A stretch of DNA of 51,834 nt from Nitrospira sp. (GCA_024331085.1 JANDJG010000006.1:1-51834), one strand, 5' to 3'; shown: positions 36,174-46,436, numbered from the stretch's first letter. Notes: a model not told the origin generated them from the sequence alone. Program-made: numbers and translations.

Positions 36174-37451
36174 GTGACGAAGTCCACAAAATGGATATGG
36201 AGAAGTCTCATCGGGTTCGCCGTCTTCGGCGGCCTCACCTATCTCTATTACACCGAAGTGAAACCGGTCGTGATTTTCGGGCTCCGGTCCGACTATGCCC
36301 ACGCCATTCCTTATCAAGAGGTTCCCCAAGGCTTGACCGGTTTGAAGGCCGAATCGTGCGGGGTCTGCCATCCCGACATCTACAATGAATGGAAAACCAG
36401 CATCCATGCCCAGGCCTATGACGATCCGTTCTTCCAAGCCTATTGGACCAAGGACAAACGGATTTGGGTCTGTTTAAACTGCCACACTCCCCTTGAAAAT
36501 CAACAACCGACCTTGATCAAGGCCATCCCGCGCGAGCGAGTGGAACGGGCCGTGCAGGAACCGAATCCGCGCTACGATCCCGACTATCAGCGAGAAGGGG
36601 TGACCTGCGCGGCCTGCCATGTCCGTGACGGGGTCATCCTAGGACCTTACGAAGACGCCAAGGCCCCTCATCCGACGAAGTACGATCCCATGTTCCGCAC
36701 CACGCAGCTCTGCCAACGTTGCCATAGTGTCGTGGGAGGACCGGCGCAGTTTTATAATGGCGGGCCTTGCGGCACCTATACCGAGTTCGAGGACGGGTAT
36801 TGGAGCAAGGAGCGAGGCTATATCTGCCAGACCTGCCACATGCCGAAAATCGAGCGGCCGGTCGCCGTGGGAGGCCCCGTGCGAACGGGGCGGCGGCACC
36901 TTTGGCGCGGGGGGCACGACCCAGAGATGCTCAAACGGGCCATCGACGTGAAGCTCGCAGCGGAACCGGCCGAACCCAAACCGGGTGATCGAGTCCGTGT
37001 GACCTTGACCCTCACCAATGCCGGGGCCGGACACAAACTGCCGACCGGCGATCCCGATCGTCACTTTACGGTCGAGTTCGCGGTGCGCGATCGGGACGGG
37101 AGGGTCTTGAAAGATCAGTCCGACACGATGGGACGATGGATTCTCTGGCAGCCGGCCATCGTCGAACTGTACGACAACCGACTCATGCCCTTGGCTAGCC
37201 GTGCGTACACGTTCGACTATCGATGGCCCCGGGAGGGCGAGAACCAGACCCTATCCATCACGGTGCGCTACCACATTTTGACGGAGCGGCAACATCAAAT
37301 GTTGATCGACAAGTACGGTCTCACGGCGCCGGCCCCCTATCACTTCACCCTGTATGCGCAAGAAGTGCCTCTGACCGGCAATCTCAGGGTCTCCCTGGCC
37401 GCCTTGGCCCGGGCAACTCACCCTGCCTGCTCCGGACCTAAACAAGGTTGA
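36174..37451 (+). CDS. Membrane-anchored pentaheme cytochrome c (c554-like N-terminal region)
   Basis: Five CxxCH motifs (CGVCH, CLNCH, CAACH, CQRCH, CQTCH), single N-terminal TM; GTG start proposed instead of the TTG at 36129. Confidence 0.85.
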   Translation: MTKSTKWIWRSLIGFAVFGGLTYLYYTEVKPVVIFGLRSDYAHAIPYQEVPQGLTGLKAESCGVCHPDIYNEWKTSIHAQAYDDPFFQAYWTKDKRIWVCLNCHTPLENQQPTLIKAIPRERVERAVQEPNPRYDPDYQREGVTCAACHVRDGVILGPYEDAKAPHPTKYDPMFRTTQLCQRCHSVVGGPAQFYNGGPCGTYTEFEDGYWSKERGYICQTCHMPKIERPVAVGGPVRTGRRHLWRGGHDPEMLKRAIDVKLAAEPAEPKPGDRVRVTLTLTNAGAGHKLPTGDPDRHFTVEFAVRDRDGRVLKDQSDTMGRWILWQPAIVELYDNRLMPLASRAYTFDYRWPREGENQTLSITVRYHILTERQHQMLIDKYGLTAPAPYHFTLYAQEVPLTGNLRVSLAALARATHPACSGPKQG

Positions 37452-37501
37452 CGTGATCACCATCTCAGGATCAACGATCGGCCGTTCCTTTGCCGGCCCC
37501 T

Positions 37502-38518
37502 TCACTCCATGGTCAGCACCACGCGAAACCTGGCCTTTCCGCTCAGCATCCGGTCGTAGGCCGCCGGAGCCTGTTCCAGCGGAAACGACTCGACGATCGG
37601 ACGGATGCCGGTCAACGCGCAAAAATTCAGCGCGTCCTCCGAATCACGGGCGCTGCCCGACGGCCATCCTTGAATCGTCCGACGACCGCTGATCAGTTGG
37701 ATCGGCGTCATGGTCATGGGATCGGCCGATGCGCCGAGGACGATCAACTTGCCGCCGACCGCCAAGCCGTCGATCATCTCCGACATCGCTTTGCCGCTTG
37801 GAGCCGTCGCCAGAATCACGGCGGCGCCGCCGAGATTCGCCAGTTCCTCGGCCGGATCGGTCGTTTCGGCATCCACGTAGCGTTCGGCCCCCAGCTTCAC
37901 GGCGAGTTCGGCTTTGTCCGTCCCCCGTCCGATGGCCACCGTGTGAAAGCCCATCTTGTCGGCAAACTGCACGCCAAGATGCCCCAGGCCCCCCACTCCT
38001 TGGATGGCGACCAAATCGCCCGCCTTGGCCCCGCTGTGGCGCAAACTGTTGAACGTGGTGATCCCGGCGCAGAGAATCGGCGCGGCTTCCGTGGGAGTGA
38101 GCGCATCCGGGATTGCAGCCAACGCCTCGGTGCGCGCGATCACATACTCGGCATACCCTCCATCTTCATGAAAGCCGGTCACAATGAAGTTCTTGCAGCC
38201 GAGAAAATCCCCTCGACGGCAGGGTGTGCAATGGCCGCAATGTCCTCCGTGCCACCCGACGCCGACACGTTGGCCCTTTTCCCAAGCCACCACTCCGGCG
38301 CCCACCGCGTCGATCACGCCGGCCACCTCATGACCCGTGACACGCGGATAGTGCAGCCCCGGCCAATAGCCTTCTTTGACGAACAGGTCGCTATGGCACA
38401 CCCCGCAGGCTTGCACTTTGACGCGGACGGTGTTGGGCCTGGGCTCCGGCACCGGACGCCGCACGATTTCGAACGGACCTCCAGGCTCGGCGATCTGCAC
38501 GGCCGTCATTTGTGTCAT
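37502..38518 (-). CDS. Zinc-dependent alcohol dehydrogenase
   Basis: VQACGVCHSDLFVKEGYWPGLHYPRVTGHEVAGVIDAVG, CGHCTPCRRGDFLGCKN, GVGGLGHLGVQFADKMG. Confidence 0.93.
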   Translation of the reverse strand: MTQMTAVQIAEPGGPFEIVRRPVPEPRPNTVRVKVQACGVCHSDLFVKEGYWPGLHYPRVTGHEVAGVIDAVGAGVVAWEKGQRVGVGWHGGHCGHCTPCRRGDFLGCKNFIVTGFHEDGGYAEYVIARTEALAAIPDALTPTEAAPILCAGITTFNSLRHSGAKAGDLVAIQGVGGLGHLGVQFADKMGFHTVAIGRGTDKAELAVKLGAERYVDAETTDPAEELANLGGAAVILATAPSGKAMSEMIDGLAVGGKLIVLGASADPMTMTPIQLISGRRTIQGWPSGSARDSEDALNFCALTGIRPIVESFPLEQAPAAYDRMLSGKARFRVVLTME

Positions 38519-38816
38519 CGGCGCCTCCTTGTCTACGTCTACCGACCGGTCTGTTGCCGGAAGCTTCGCCGTGGCTCCGTGGCAGCGATCATCTTCTCCG
38601 ACGCATCCATCCCCGTCTCTTACCTTGTCCCGCCCCTCGCTTCATGATCACATGATTCAGAAGGGACATGGATTTCCCCTTCCCGGTACATTGAGATTCT
38701 TTGGATCGGCGACTGAATCCGCGATTCAGGAGCGGCAGACTGACACACGTCGAAATGGATGCCGGTGGAGAAAAGAGAACTGGCCGACAAGAACCATTCT
38801 CGTCTTGTTTCGGCCG

Positions 38817-39251
38817 TCAGTGACGCAATGATTGATCGCGCTCGCAGGTGAGCTCCGCCAACATCCGTTGCCCCTCCGTGGCATCGGAGGGAATGCGCGC
38901 CAGGCAAGCTTCCAACGAATCACCAACTGTTCCCGCCGAGGCCCGGTCGCCGCTTTTGGCAACGGCCGTCCCGACGATGCCCTGCCGGAGTTCTTCGCTC
39001 TCTCGGCAGTTCTGTTCGGCAACCAGCCTGGCCCCCTCGCTGGAATCGGCCGGGATTCGAGCTAAACACCCCTCCAGGGTATCCGACAACGCTTTGGGCC
39101 TCATTTCGGGAGCCGCGTCGGCGGTTGCCGGAGCCGATGGACCGCCTGATGTCTGCTGCATCGCCGACCGTTCAAGCACACAGCCGGCTCCTGCTCCGAC
39201 GAGACACGCGAGGCCGATGAATCCGATTCCTCTCAGCATCCTGTTCTTCAT
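38817..39251 (-). CDS. Lipoprotein with duplicated CLARIP motif
   Basis: Lipobox GAGAGC; LEGCLARIPADSSEGARLVAEQNC and LEACLARIPSDATEGQRMLAELTC. Confidence 0.65.
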   Translation of the reverse strand: MKNRMLRGIGFIGLACLVGAGAGCVLERSAMQQTSGGPSAPATADAAPEMRPKALSDTLEGCLARIPADSSEGARLVAEQNCRESEELRQGIVGTAVAKSGDRASAGTVGDSLEACLARIPSDATEGQRMLAELTCERDQSLRH

Positions 39252-39479
39252 AGGGATATTCCTTTCCTTCCTGCTCCGGAAGCGCAACGATGAGCACGCA
39301 TCTTGATGGCGCCCCTATATAGCGAAGTCTCCGTCATCGCGCAAGCGACATTATCAGGAAGAGGCTTCATAGACCTGGGAAGCCGAGTTCTCCGGATTCC
39401 ATGGAGATGGTGTATAGTGAGGAAACGCCTTGGGTTGGATTAGAGGCAGAGCATCGCACATCACAGAGAGTAGAAAAGC

Positions 39480-40910
39480 GTGGCGCGGTTGCACCTTGGA
39501 AATTCCCTTCGTTCCCTGGCTCCCGGCGAATCCGATCCCGACGGGATCTCCATCGACGAACTGACCGTTTCGACCAAATTGCAATCCTGGGAAAATGCAC
39601 AGCTTCCGGTCAAATGGAGGTTTTCGGCCCGTCTGCCGTTTTTTTTGGTTTTCCTGTTCATTCTTACCGTCATATTCGTTCCTTGGACACAGACGGTGAC
39701 CGTCACCGGCCAAATCTCGGCCTATACCCCCTACGAACGCCCTCAGGAAATCGAGGCCCAGATCACCGGGCGACTCAAAAAATGGCACGTGTTCGAAGGG
39801 GACCAGGTCAAGCAGGGCGACCTGATTCTTGAGTTGGACGACACCGACCCCAACTTCATGTCGCCGGACCTCTTGACGTTTCTGGAACAGCGGAAACAGG
39901 CGCTGGAAAAGACGAAAATGGCGGCCTTGGCGCGGGTCGCTCAACTCGACAAACGGATCGGAGAGATGCGGAACCTGCTGAACGCGGCCGTCCCCTCGGC
40001 TGAAGCGCGGGTGACCGAAGCGGAAAGCAAGGTACGGGAGGCACGACAGAGGGTCGAAGCCGCCAAGATCGCCGCCATGACGGCGAACTTGAACTTGGAG
40101 CGGCACAAGCAACTGGCGAAGAGAGGGTTGGTATCCGAGCGGGAGGTGGAACTGGCCATCCAGACCGATATCGCCGGTCGAGCCGACCTGGAAGGGGCCC
40201 AGGCGAACCTTCAGGCCGCGGAGCAGGCCATGAAATCGCTCGGCTTCGGCCGCGACCAAGTCAGCGCCGAAATGTTGCAGCGGCTGCTCGACGCGGAGGC
40301 GGCTCGCGACGCGTCGGTGCTGGAAGCGGCCAGGGTGGAGGACCAGCTTGCCGACGTCCTCTTGCGGCTTTCGAACGCCGAGCAGCGTCGCTACGCCGGC
40401 AAAATCACGGCGCCGGCCGACGGGACCGTCGTCAAGATGGCCAAGGTCGGCGTGGGAGAAACCGTCCGGCAGGGCGATACCCTGATCCTCATTGCTCCCA
40501 CCAGTTTTGACAGGGCCGTCGAGATGACCGCGGACGGGTTGGACGCGCCGTTGTTGAGCGTGGGCCGCAAGGTCAAGCTCCTCTTTTATGGAATCCCCGC
40601 CATTCCCCTGCCGGCCTGGCCTGAATTGATGGCCGGCACCTACGACGGCGTCATCAAGGTGGTCGATCAAGTCGACGACGGCAGGGGCAACTACCGGTTT
40701 TGGGTCGTTCCCGATCCCGACGATCGCCCTTGGCCCGACCAATCACACATCCGGCAGGGAACGAAAGTGATGGGCTGGGTGATCTTGAACCGCGTTCCCC
40801 TGTGGTATGAACTCTGGCGCCGGTTCAATCTCTTCCCCCCCGATTACGAGGAGCGAGCGCACACGTTGCTCGACACGTTGTTGCCCAAAGCGTGGAAAGC
40901 CACGAAATAA
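39480..40910 (+). CDS. HlyD-family membrane fusion protein
   Basis: Single TM, barrel-sandwich QITGRLKKWHVFEGDQVKQGDLILELDDTDP, long coiled coil, RYAGKITAPADGTVVKMAKVGVGETVRQGDTLILIAP. Confidence 0.88.
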   Translation: MARLHLGNSLRSLAPGESDPDGISIDELTVSTKLQSWENAQLPVKWRFSARLPFFLVFLFILTVIFVPWTQTVTVTGQISAYTPYERPQEIEAQITGRLKKWHVFEGDQVKQGDLILELDDTDPNFMSPDLLTFLEQRKQALEKTKMAALARVAQLDKRIGEMRNLLNAAVPSAEARVTEAESKVREARQRVEAAKIAAMTANLNLERHKQLAKRGLVSEREVELAIQTDIAGRADLEGAQANLQAAEQAMKSLGFGRDQVSAEMLQRLLDAEAARDASVLEAARVEDQLADVLLRLSNAEQRRYAGKITAPADGTVVKMAKVGVGETVRQGDTLILIAPTSFDRAVEMTADGLDAPLLSVGRKVKLLFYGIPAIPLPAWPELMAGTYDGVIKVVDQVDDGRGNYRFWVVPDPDDRPWPDQSHIRQGTKVMGWVILNRVPLWYELWRRFNLFPPDYEERAHTLLDTLLPKAWKATK

Positions 40911-40947
40911 CGTTCTTCCGCGTCTGAACCGCCCACGCCGCCTTTCT

Positions 40948-42654
40948 TCAAGACATCAACAGCCCCGGGCCGGTCGCCTCGCCGAGCGAGATACAGCGAT
41001 CGACGTAGGGAGTCAGGTCGGGATCGCTCGAGACAAAAATGACGGTCCAAGGCTCATCCTTGGAGCAGAGTCGTTGGATGATGGTATCCCGCACCGAGGG
41101 CTGCATGTCGTGAAACAACCCGTCGAAAACCAGCAATTGCGGTCGTCCGACGATCGCTCGCGCGAGCAGGATGCGCAAGACGTGGGTCGGGGCGGGAATT
41201 TCCCCGAGCACGCCGATGCCGGAATCGATGCCTTGAGGAAACGTCGCCACCTCCTCCTGAAGCTTGGTCAACCACAGCGCCCACCGGATATCCTCATAGG
41301 AAATGTAGGGTCGTCGCCAGACGATATTGTCCGCGATCGTTCCATCGATCAGCGAGAGCTGCGAATCGATCATGAAGCCGCGGCACCGGTTGATGACGCT
41401 TGGATCCAGATGCCTGAGATCCACGTCGTTATAGGAAACGATCCCGCCGGTCGGCATGGTCAATCCGGCCAACATCTTCGCGAGAGACATCCGCGCCGTC
41501 GTCGTCCCGACGTAGATGGCGATCTTCTCGCCCGGAGCGACGTTCAGATCGACGTTCCTCAACACCGGTGATTCCCCCGAACTCAGACTCACACCCTGAC
41601 ACGACACGCGAATGCCGTGGATTTTGGAGTCGGGCAGCGTCACCGGCATCGTGGAGGTCTGCAGGCGCCGATCACCGGGGAGAGAGAAGAACGTATCCAG
41701 CTCGACCAAGGCCGTGAAAAAGAAATACACCTGCCCCATGCTCTTGACGACCGCGTCGAAGTTGACCAGCAGGCCGGCGACCACGACCTCCACCGCCACC
41801 AATTGGCCGATAGTCAATTGGTCGATGGTCAAGAGCCACCCGGCCAACGCCAGGGCGCCGCCGTGCGCGACCGCCTGGCCGCCCACCGAAGCCAGAAATT
41901 GGCGCAGCAGCACGGCGAACCGAGACCGGCGGCACTCGATGTAGCGCGTCGCGATCTCGTCGGTTTTCTGAATCACCAAAGCGTCGCTGTCCGTCGCCTT
42001 GACGTGAAGCAGGTTCTGGGAAAGCTGCTGAATCCAGTGCAACATGTCATACTTGGCGTGAGACATGTCGACGGTCGTCCGCAACCCTCCCCGCGAGAGA
42101 CCGAAAAAAATGACGGAGGAGCCGAGCAGCAGGACGCCGTTAAAGAGCAGAAAGTAGGGATGATAGAACACCAAAATCATCATGCCGATCGTGCCGCCGA
42201 TGACCACGTGGACCAAGTCCACCAACAACGTCGCCAAGGCGCGTTGCATGAAGACCGTTTCCACGAAATAGTTCGAAAGCCTGGGGTGAAACTCTTGGAC
42301 GCGAACATGCGAGAGCTTCCGAGCCATCGCAAACGCCGTCCTGACGAACAGTCGGCGCTGCAAGACTTCGACGGCGTAATATTGCAACGTCCGAAAGGCT
42401 CCGACGGCGATCAAGACGACGACCATGATGACGGCCAGCGTGGCGATCATCACCGGTTGGATCGCGAAGGAAAAGGTATTGACCAATTCCTGAACCGTCA
42501 GAGGCACGATGAGCGAAAACAGGCCGATCACCAGCGAATAGGAGACCACCAGGGTCAGAATTCTTCGTTCGTGCCGAAGAAAGCGGCCGAACAGGCCCAG
42601 GACATGAAAGAGGCTCGGCTGCGCGTCGCCAGGCGCGCCATGCGATTGTCCCAT
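40948..42654 (-). CDS. ABC exporter (fused TMD-NBD) with degenerate nucleotide-binding motifs
   Basis: Type I secretion-like TMD; NBD Walker A YVGTTTARMSL, signature GEIPAPTHVLRI, Walker B LLVFDGLFHDM, H-loop VSSDPDLTPY. Confidence 0.82.
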   Translation of the reverse strand: MGQSHGAPGDAQPSLFHVLGLFGRFLRHERRILTLVVSYSLVIGLFSLIVPLTVQELVNTFSFAIQPVMIATLAVIMVVVLIAVGAFRTLQYYAVEVLQRRLFVRTAFAMARKLSHVRVQEFHPRLSNYFVETVFMQRALATLLVDLVHVVIGGTIGMMILVFYHPYFLLFNGVLLLGSSVIFFGLSRGGLRTTVDMSHAKYDMLHWIQQLSQNLLHVKATDSDALVIQKTDEIATRYIECRRSRFAVLLRQFLASVGGQAVAHGGALALAGWLLTIDQLTIGQLVAVEVVVAGLLVNFDAVVKSMGQVYFFFTALVELDTFFSLPGDRRLQTSTMPVTLPDSKIHGIRVSCQGVSLSSGESPVLRNVDLNVAPGEKIAIYVGTTTARMSLAKMLAGLTMPTGGIVSYNDVDLRHLDPSVINRCRGFMIDSQLSLIDGTIADNIVWRRPYISYEDIRWALWLTKLQEEVATFPQGIDSGIGVLGEIPAPTHVLRILLARAIVGRPQLLVFDGLFHDMQPSVRDTIIQRLCSKDEPWTVIFVSSDPDLTPYVDRCISLGEATGPGLLMS

Positions 42655-42789
42655 GTGTCGGATTCTCCCGGTAATCACCTCTGTTCGGACATGATCGACG
42701 CGCCTGCCGGCTCATGACGAGCGGATTCGCTCCCGTCTTCCGCTTGCGGAAACCCTATCATGCTTCCGCCGGCGAGTCATCCGCCGACG

Positions 42790-44235
42790 TCACTCCGCCG
42801 GTATCTTGGCCCAGGCTCCGATCGCCCATTGGTACAAGGCTAGGGCCTTGTGGAATTCGGCCTTGGCCAGAATGACTTGTTTTTTCGCGTCGACGGTGTT
42901 GCGCTCTCGAAGATTGACGAACAACACCGTGCTGGCGCCGAGACTGAAGCGGTACCGCTCCCCTTCTTCGACGATTTCGACCAAACGAAGGGCCTGCGAG
43001 GCCTCCTCGATGCGCTCCTTGGCTCGCTCGATGGCCGAGAGGGCGTTGTCGACGTCGACCGCCACTTGATTCTCTCGAAACGCCTTGGCCATCACCAGCC
43101 GCTCCGCCTGCCCCTGCGCCTGCAACACCTCGCCTCTGCCGCGCCGCTGGAAAATCGGAAACCGCAGTTCGACTCCGAATCGATATCCCAACCCCAGCAC
43201 GAATTTTTCGGGCGCGCGGGCCGGCGCCGCCTCCAGGTCCAGATTGGGCAACAGGTTGTTCTTGGCCAGCGCCAGATCGATGTGATTGATCTTCGCTTCC
43301 ACTTCAAGCTCTTTCACTTCCGGCCGTTCTTTCGCCGCCTCGAGCTTGTGCGACAGCGCGTCTTCGGAAGTCGGAACCCGCCCCACCACCGGGAATTCCG
43401 GCGCACGATCAAGGGGTGGAGTGGACGGAGCACCATTGTCCCATAAAAACATGGACAGCCTGAACTGTTCTTGCTCAAGACGCCGACGGGCCGCGATGGC
43501 GATCTCGCGGCGGCGGTGCACTTCCTGCCCAGCCTCCACGACGTCGATCGGGGCGATTGCGCCGGCTTTCGCCCGTTCTTCCATCTGTTGATAGCGCTCT
43601 TCCGCCACGGTCAACGCTTGTTGTTCGACCTCCAGCATCTTGACGGCCGCCACCCACTCCCAGAATTGATGAGCGGCCGCCAAGAAGAGATCCTGACGGG
43701 TCTGCGCGATCTTGATTTCCGCGAGGGGCGCCGCAAGCTCCGACCGTTGCAGTTCGGCTCGTTCGGGGTTCACCAACAGACCCCGGAGCAAGGGAAGAAA
43801 TCCTCCTAAAATGAGCTGCTGATTCTCACCGAACGCCAAGTCGGGAATCCGCGCCTCGCCGATCGCTCGGCGATATCCGGCGCTGCCCCGAAATCCCCAT
43901 GGATGGCGGGCTTCAAACAAGGTGTCGTTGTACCCGACGGTTTGCGTCCCCTTTTCCGGATTACTGCTCGAAATGAACCGCTCAAGTTCCATGTCATTGA
44001 CGAGAACCGGGTCAAACGCGCCCAGCGCTTTGATGATCTTGCCTCGCGCGATCGTTTTCTCGGCCCCCGCTCCTCTGAGGAGCGGATGAGATCGATCGAT
44101 CCAGGAATGAACTTCTTCCAGGGTGAACGGAACGGAAAGAAGCGACTTTCCGACCGGTCGCTCGTCTGCCTGCCCCGCAAACGCGATCGCCGACAAGGCA
44201 AGCCACCATCCGAAAACAAGCATCAGCAGTTGCAT
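42790..44235 (-). CDS. TolC-family outer membrane efflux protein
   Basis: Signal peptide; repeated long helical OEP architecture (AELQRSELAAPLAEIKIAQTRQDLFLAAAHQFWEWVAAVK..., RGRGEVLQAQGQAERLVMAKAFRENQVAVDVDNALSAIERA). Confidence 0.85.
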   Translation of the reverse strand: MQLLMLVFGWWLALSAIAFAGQADERPVGKSLLSVPFTLEEVHSWIDRSHPLLRGAGAEKTIARGKIIKALGAFDPVLVNDMELERFISSSNPEKGTQTVGYNDTLFEARHPWGFRGSAGYRRAIGEARIPDLAFGENQQLILGGFLPLLRGLLVNPERAELQRSELAAPLAEIKIAQTRQDLFLAAAHQFWEWVAAVKMLEVEQQALTVAEERYQQMEERAKAGAIAPIDVVEAGQEVHRRREIAIAARRRLEQEQFRLSMFLWDNGAPSTPPLDRAPEFPVVGRVPTSEDALSHKLEAAKERPEVKELEVEAKINHIDLALAKNNLLPNLDLEAAPARAPEKFVLGLGYRFGVELRFPIFQRRGRGEVLQAQGQAERLVMAKAFRENQVAVDVDNALSAIERAKERIEEASQALRLVEIVEEGERYRFSLGASTVLFVNLRERNTVDAKKQVILAKAEFHKALALYQWAIGAWAKIPAE

Positions 44236-44580
44236 CGCGAATCTCCTTTCGTTCGGGCGGATTCCGTCCGGGCTTTTGCTATAGGACAGCTTTTCAAACA
44301 GCCCGGTCACGCCGGCGCCCAGAGCAGGTGACGTCGGACGGCGCGAGGATGCGCGTCCTGACACGAATGTCATCGAATCAGCCGGCGGAGTCGACCGGTG
44401 TTTCTTTCACAATCGACGGCATGCCGCCGTGAGGCGAACGTAGCACATGACGGACTCGGACTCTACCGCCCGCGGCGGGTTCAATCGAACATGGAGCCGT
44501 CGGAAGCAAAGGCGCCGTCAGACGGCATCCGGCTGCAGGAAGACGGTGTCGGGCAATCGGCAGGAGGGGAGTAAGAGGCG

Positions 44581-45426
44581 TCAACGCTTCGGCGGCCGAC
44601 CGACGATGTGCACGCGAGGTCCTTGGGAAAGCAGGATCAGCCGGTCATCCTGCGCGTCGCCCCCCAACACCCATTCGAAGAGCCGTTTGGCATCGGTTAA
44701 TTCCGGATGGCGTGGAACACCGTACTGTTCCTTCTGCATCGGCTCATCATAGAGGCCGATGCACCCGTGCGAGGCGGGATAACCTGGCACATCCCGCCCG
44801 TGCATCCAGTACGACACACCGGCGCGATTGGTATAAAACCGGAGGGCATAGTTCATCGGATAGGGGCGATCGGTTCCTTCGATCGTATAGAGGCTGGACT
44901 CATGGCGACGATGAGCGGCGGAAATGCGAAATTCGCCTGTGGGAGTCCGATCGGGATCAGCACGAGCCCCCGACGTGATCGGAAGCGAAAACCGGAGCGC
45001 CCCGTATTCGTATGCGCCGAGGAATTGCTCGGACAGATCGATGAGAATGAACTTCGCTTCCCCTTCCGCCGGCGGATACACCGGCGGAAGCGGCTCAAAC
45101 TCGGCCAGGTCCTCAACCCGCTTCGGCACCTTGATGGACACGCCGGGACCGGCGTGACGCCGATCGACGCGGTTGAACCGAACGACGTCCACCCACCGTT
45201 CGCCGAACAGTCGCTCCAATGATTCGCCGCCGCGCAACGTCCGGCATTCCCAGTCGATCCGCTCGTCGCTCGGATGGAGGACGGCACACAGGCCGAGCAG
45301 TTTCTTGAGCATGTCCGCGTAAGACACAACGGGAAGAAGTGCGGCCAGGACAAGAACGATCGCAAGCCATCCGTCTCGGACGATGGAGGCACGGCCCGCC
45401 GTCCTCGTGCGAAGATCGGACCTCAT
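44581..45426 (-). CDS. L,D-transpeptidase (YkuD domain)
   Basis: ILIDLSEQFLGAYEYG...SGARADPDRTPTGEFRI...MHGRDVPGYPASHGCIGLYDEPM. Confidence 0.9.
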   Translation of the reverse strand: MRSDLRTRTAGRASIVRDGWLAIVLVLAALLPVVSYADMLKKLLGLCAVLHPSDERIDWECRTLRGGESLERLFGERWVDVVRFNRVDRRHAGPGVSIKVPKRVEDLAEFEPLPPVYPPAEGEAKFILIDLSEQFLGAYEYGALRFSLPITSGARADPDRTPTGEFRISAAHRRHESSLYTIEGTDRPYPMNYALRFYTNRAGVSYWMHGRDVPGYPASHGCIGLYDEPMQKEQYGVPRHPELTDAKRLFEWVLGGDAQDDRLILLSQGPRVHIVGRPPKR

Positions 45427-45512
45427 GTCCGCTCCCTTTGTGATCCTCCACGCGCGTCTTCTCCCGATTCCGCGTCTCTTGCGAGAGGCGTGTCACGTCG
45501 CGCGACCGCCGC

Positions 45513-45947
45513 TTACGACCAATATTGCGACGCCCTCAAATAGCCGAACAGCAGATCGCGACGAGCCAGGATGCCTACCAGCTTGTTGTTCCGCACGACC
45601 GGCACGCGGGTGACGTACCGATCTTGAAACAGATCGGCCACTTGGGCCAACGTCCGGTCCTCGGTCACCGTCAGGGGATTCGTCGACATGATCTCAGCCG
45701 CCGTGATCTTCCTCAGATCCCGCCCGTCGATCATCGCCTGCAAGAGATCATACTCGGTCACAATGCCGACGACCGTGCCTTCCTCATCCACGACCGGGAG
45801 GCTTCCATAATTGCGATGGGTCATCAGGTGGGCGATCGTCGCCGCGTCGGTGCGCGGCGTACAGCGCGTCACCGCGTCTTGCATCAACTGTCCGACGGTC
45901 AAGGTCTTGGGATCACAGGCTTTGAGAAAAAATTCCGTCTGCCGCAT
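45513..45947 (-). CDS. CBS-domain pair protein
   Basis: VGQLMQDAVTRCTPRTDAATIAHLMTHRNYGSLPVVDEEGTVVGIVTEYDLL; second CBS. Confidence 0.92.
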   Translation of the reverse strand: MRQTEFFLKACDPKTLTVGQLMQDAVTRCTPRTDAATIAHLMTHRNYGSLPVVDEEGTVVGIVTEYDLLQAMIDGRDLRKITAAEIMSTNPLTVTEDRTLAQVADLFQDRYVTRVPVVRNNKLVGILARRDLLFGYLRASQYWS

Positions 45948-45956
45948 CGTCCGTCC

Positions 45957-46436
45957 TCACTTTCTCGTCTTGGGCTTTCCCGCCGAGGAGCCTGCCACCA
46001 GCGACGGGCCTGCCGCCAGATAGACGCGCAGGACGTCGCGGCGCGCAATGATGCCGATCAACCGATTCTTGTCGTCAACGACCGGAACGCGAACCAAATC
46101 ACTCGCCCGCAACACGTGCACCAGCGTGGCCAGGTTGGTCGCCGCAGGGACGGAGTAGGGATTGCCCGTCATCACCTCTCCCGCCGTCACGGTCCCGAGT
46201 TCCTTCCCCTCATCAAGAGCCGCCAGCAGATCATGTTCGCTGACGATTCCGATCAACTTTCTCCGTTGATCGATGACGGGAACCGCCCCAAATCCCTCGA
46301 TCATCAGCGAGGCGATCACGTCGCCTTTTGTGCGCAGATGCACGGACTGCACTTTTGTCTCCATCACTTGCTCAACGGTCATCGAGGAGAAATCTTGTCG
46401 CTTGGCCCCTTGCGCCTTGTTCTTCCGGACCGCCAT
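45957..46436 (-). CDS. CBS-domain pair protein
   Basis: VEQVMETKVQSVHLRTKGDVIASLMIEGFGAVPVIDQRRKLIGIVSEHDLLAAL; second CBS. Confidence 0.92.
   Translation of the reverse strand: MAVRKNKAQGAKRQDFSSMTVEQVMETKVQSVHLRTKGDVIASLMIEGFGAVPVIDQRRKLIGIVSEHDLLAALDEGKELGTVTAGEVMTGNPYSVPAATNLATLVHVLRASDLVRVPVVDDKNRLIGIIARRDVLRVYLAAGPSLVAGSSAGKPKTRK

Noticed and set aside
39354-40742. 462-aa minus-strand ORF opposite HlyD
   Set aside because: Composition is a shadow frame; HlyD on plus strand is well supported.
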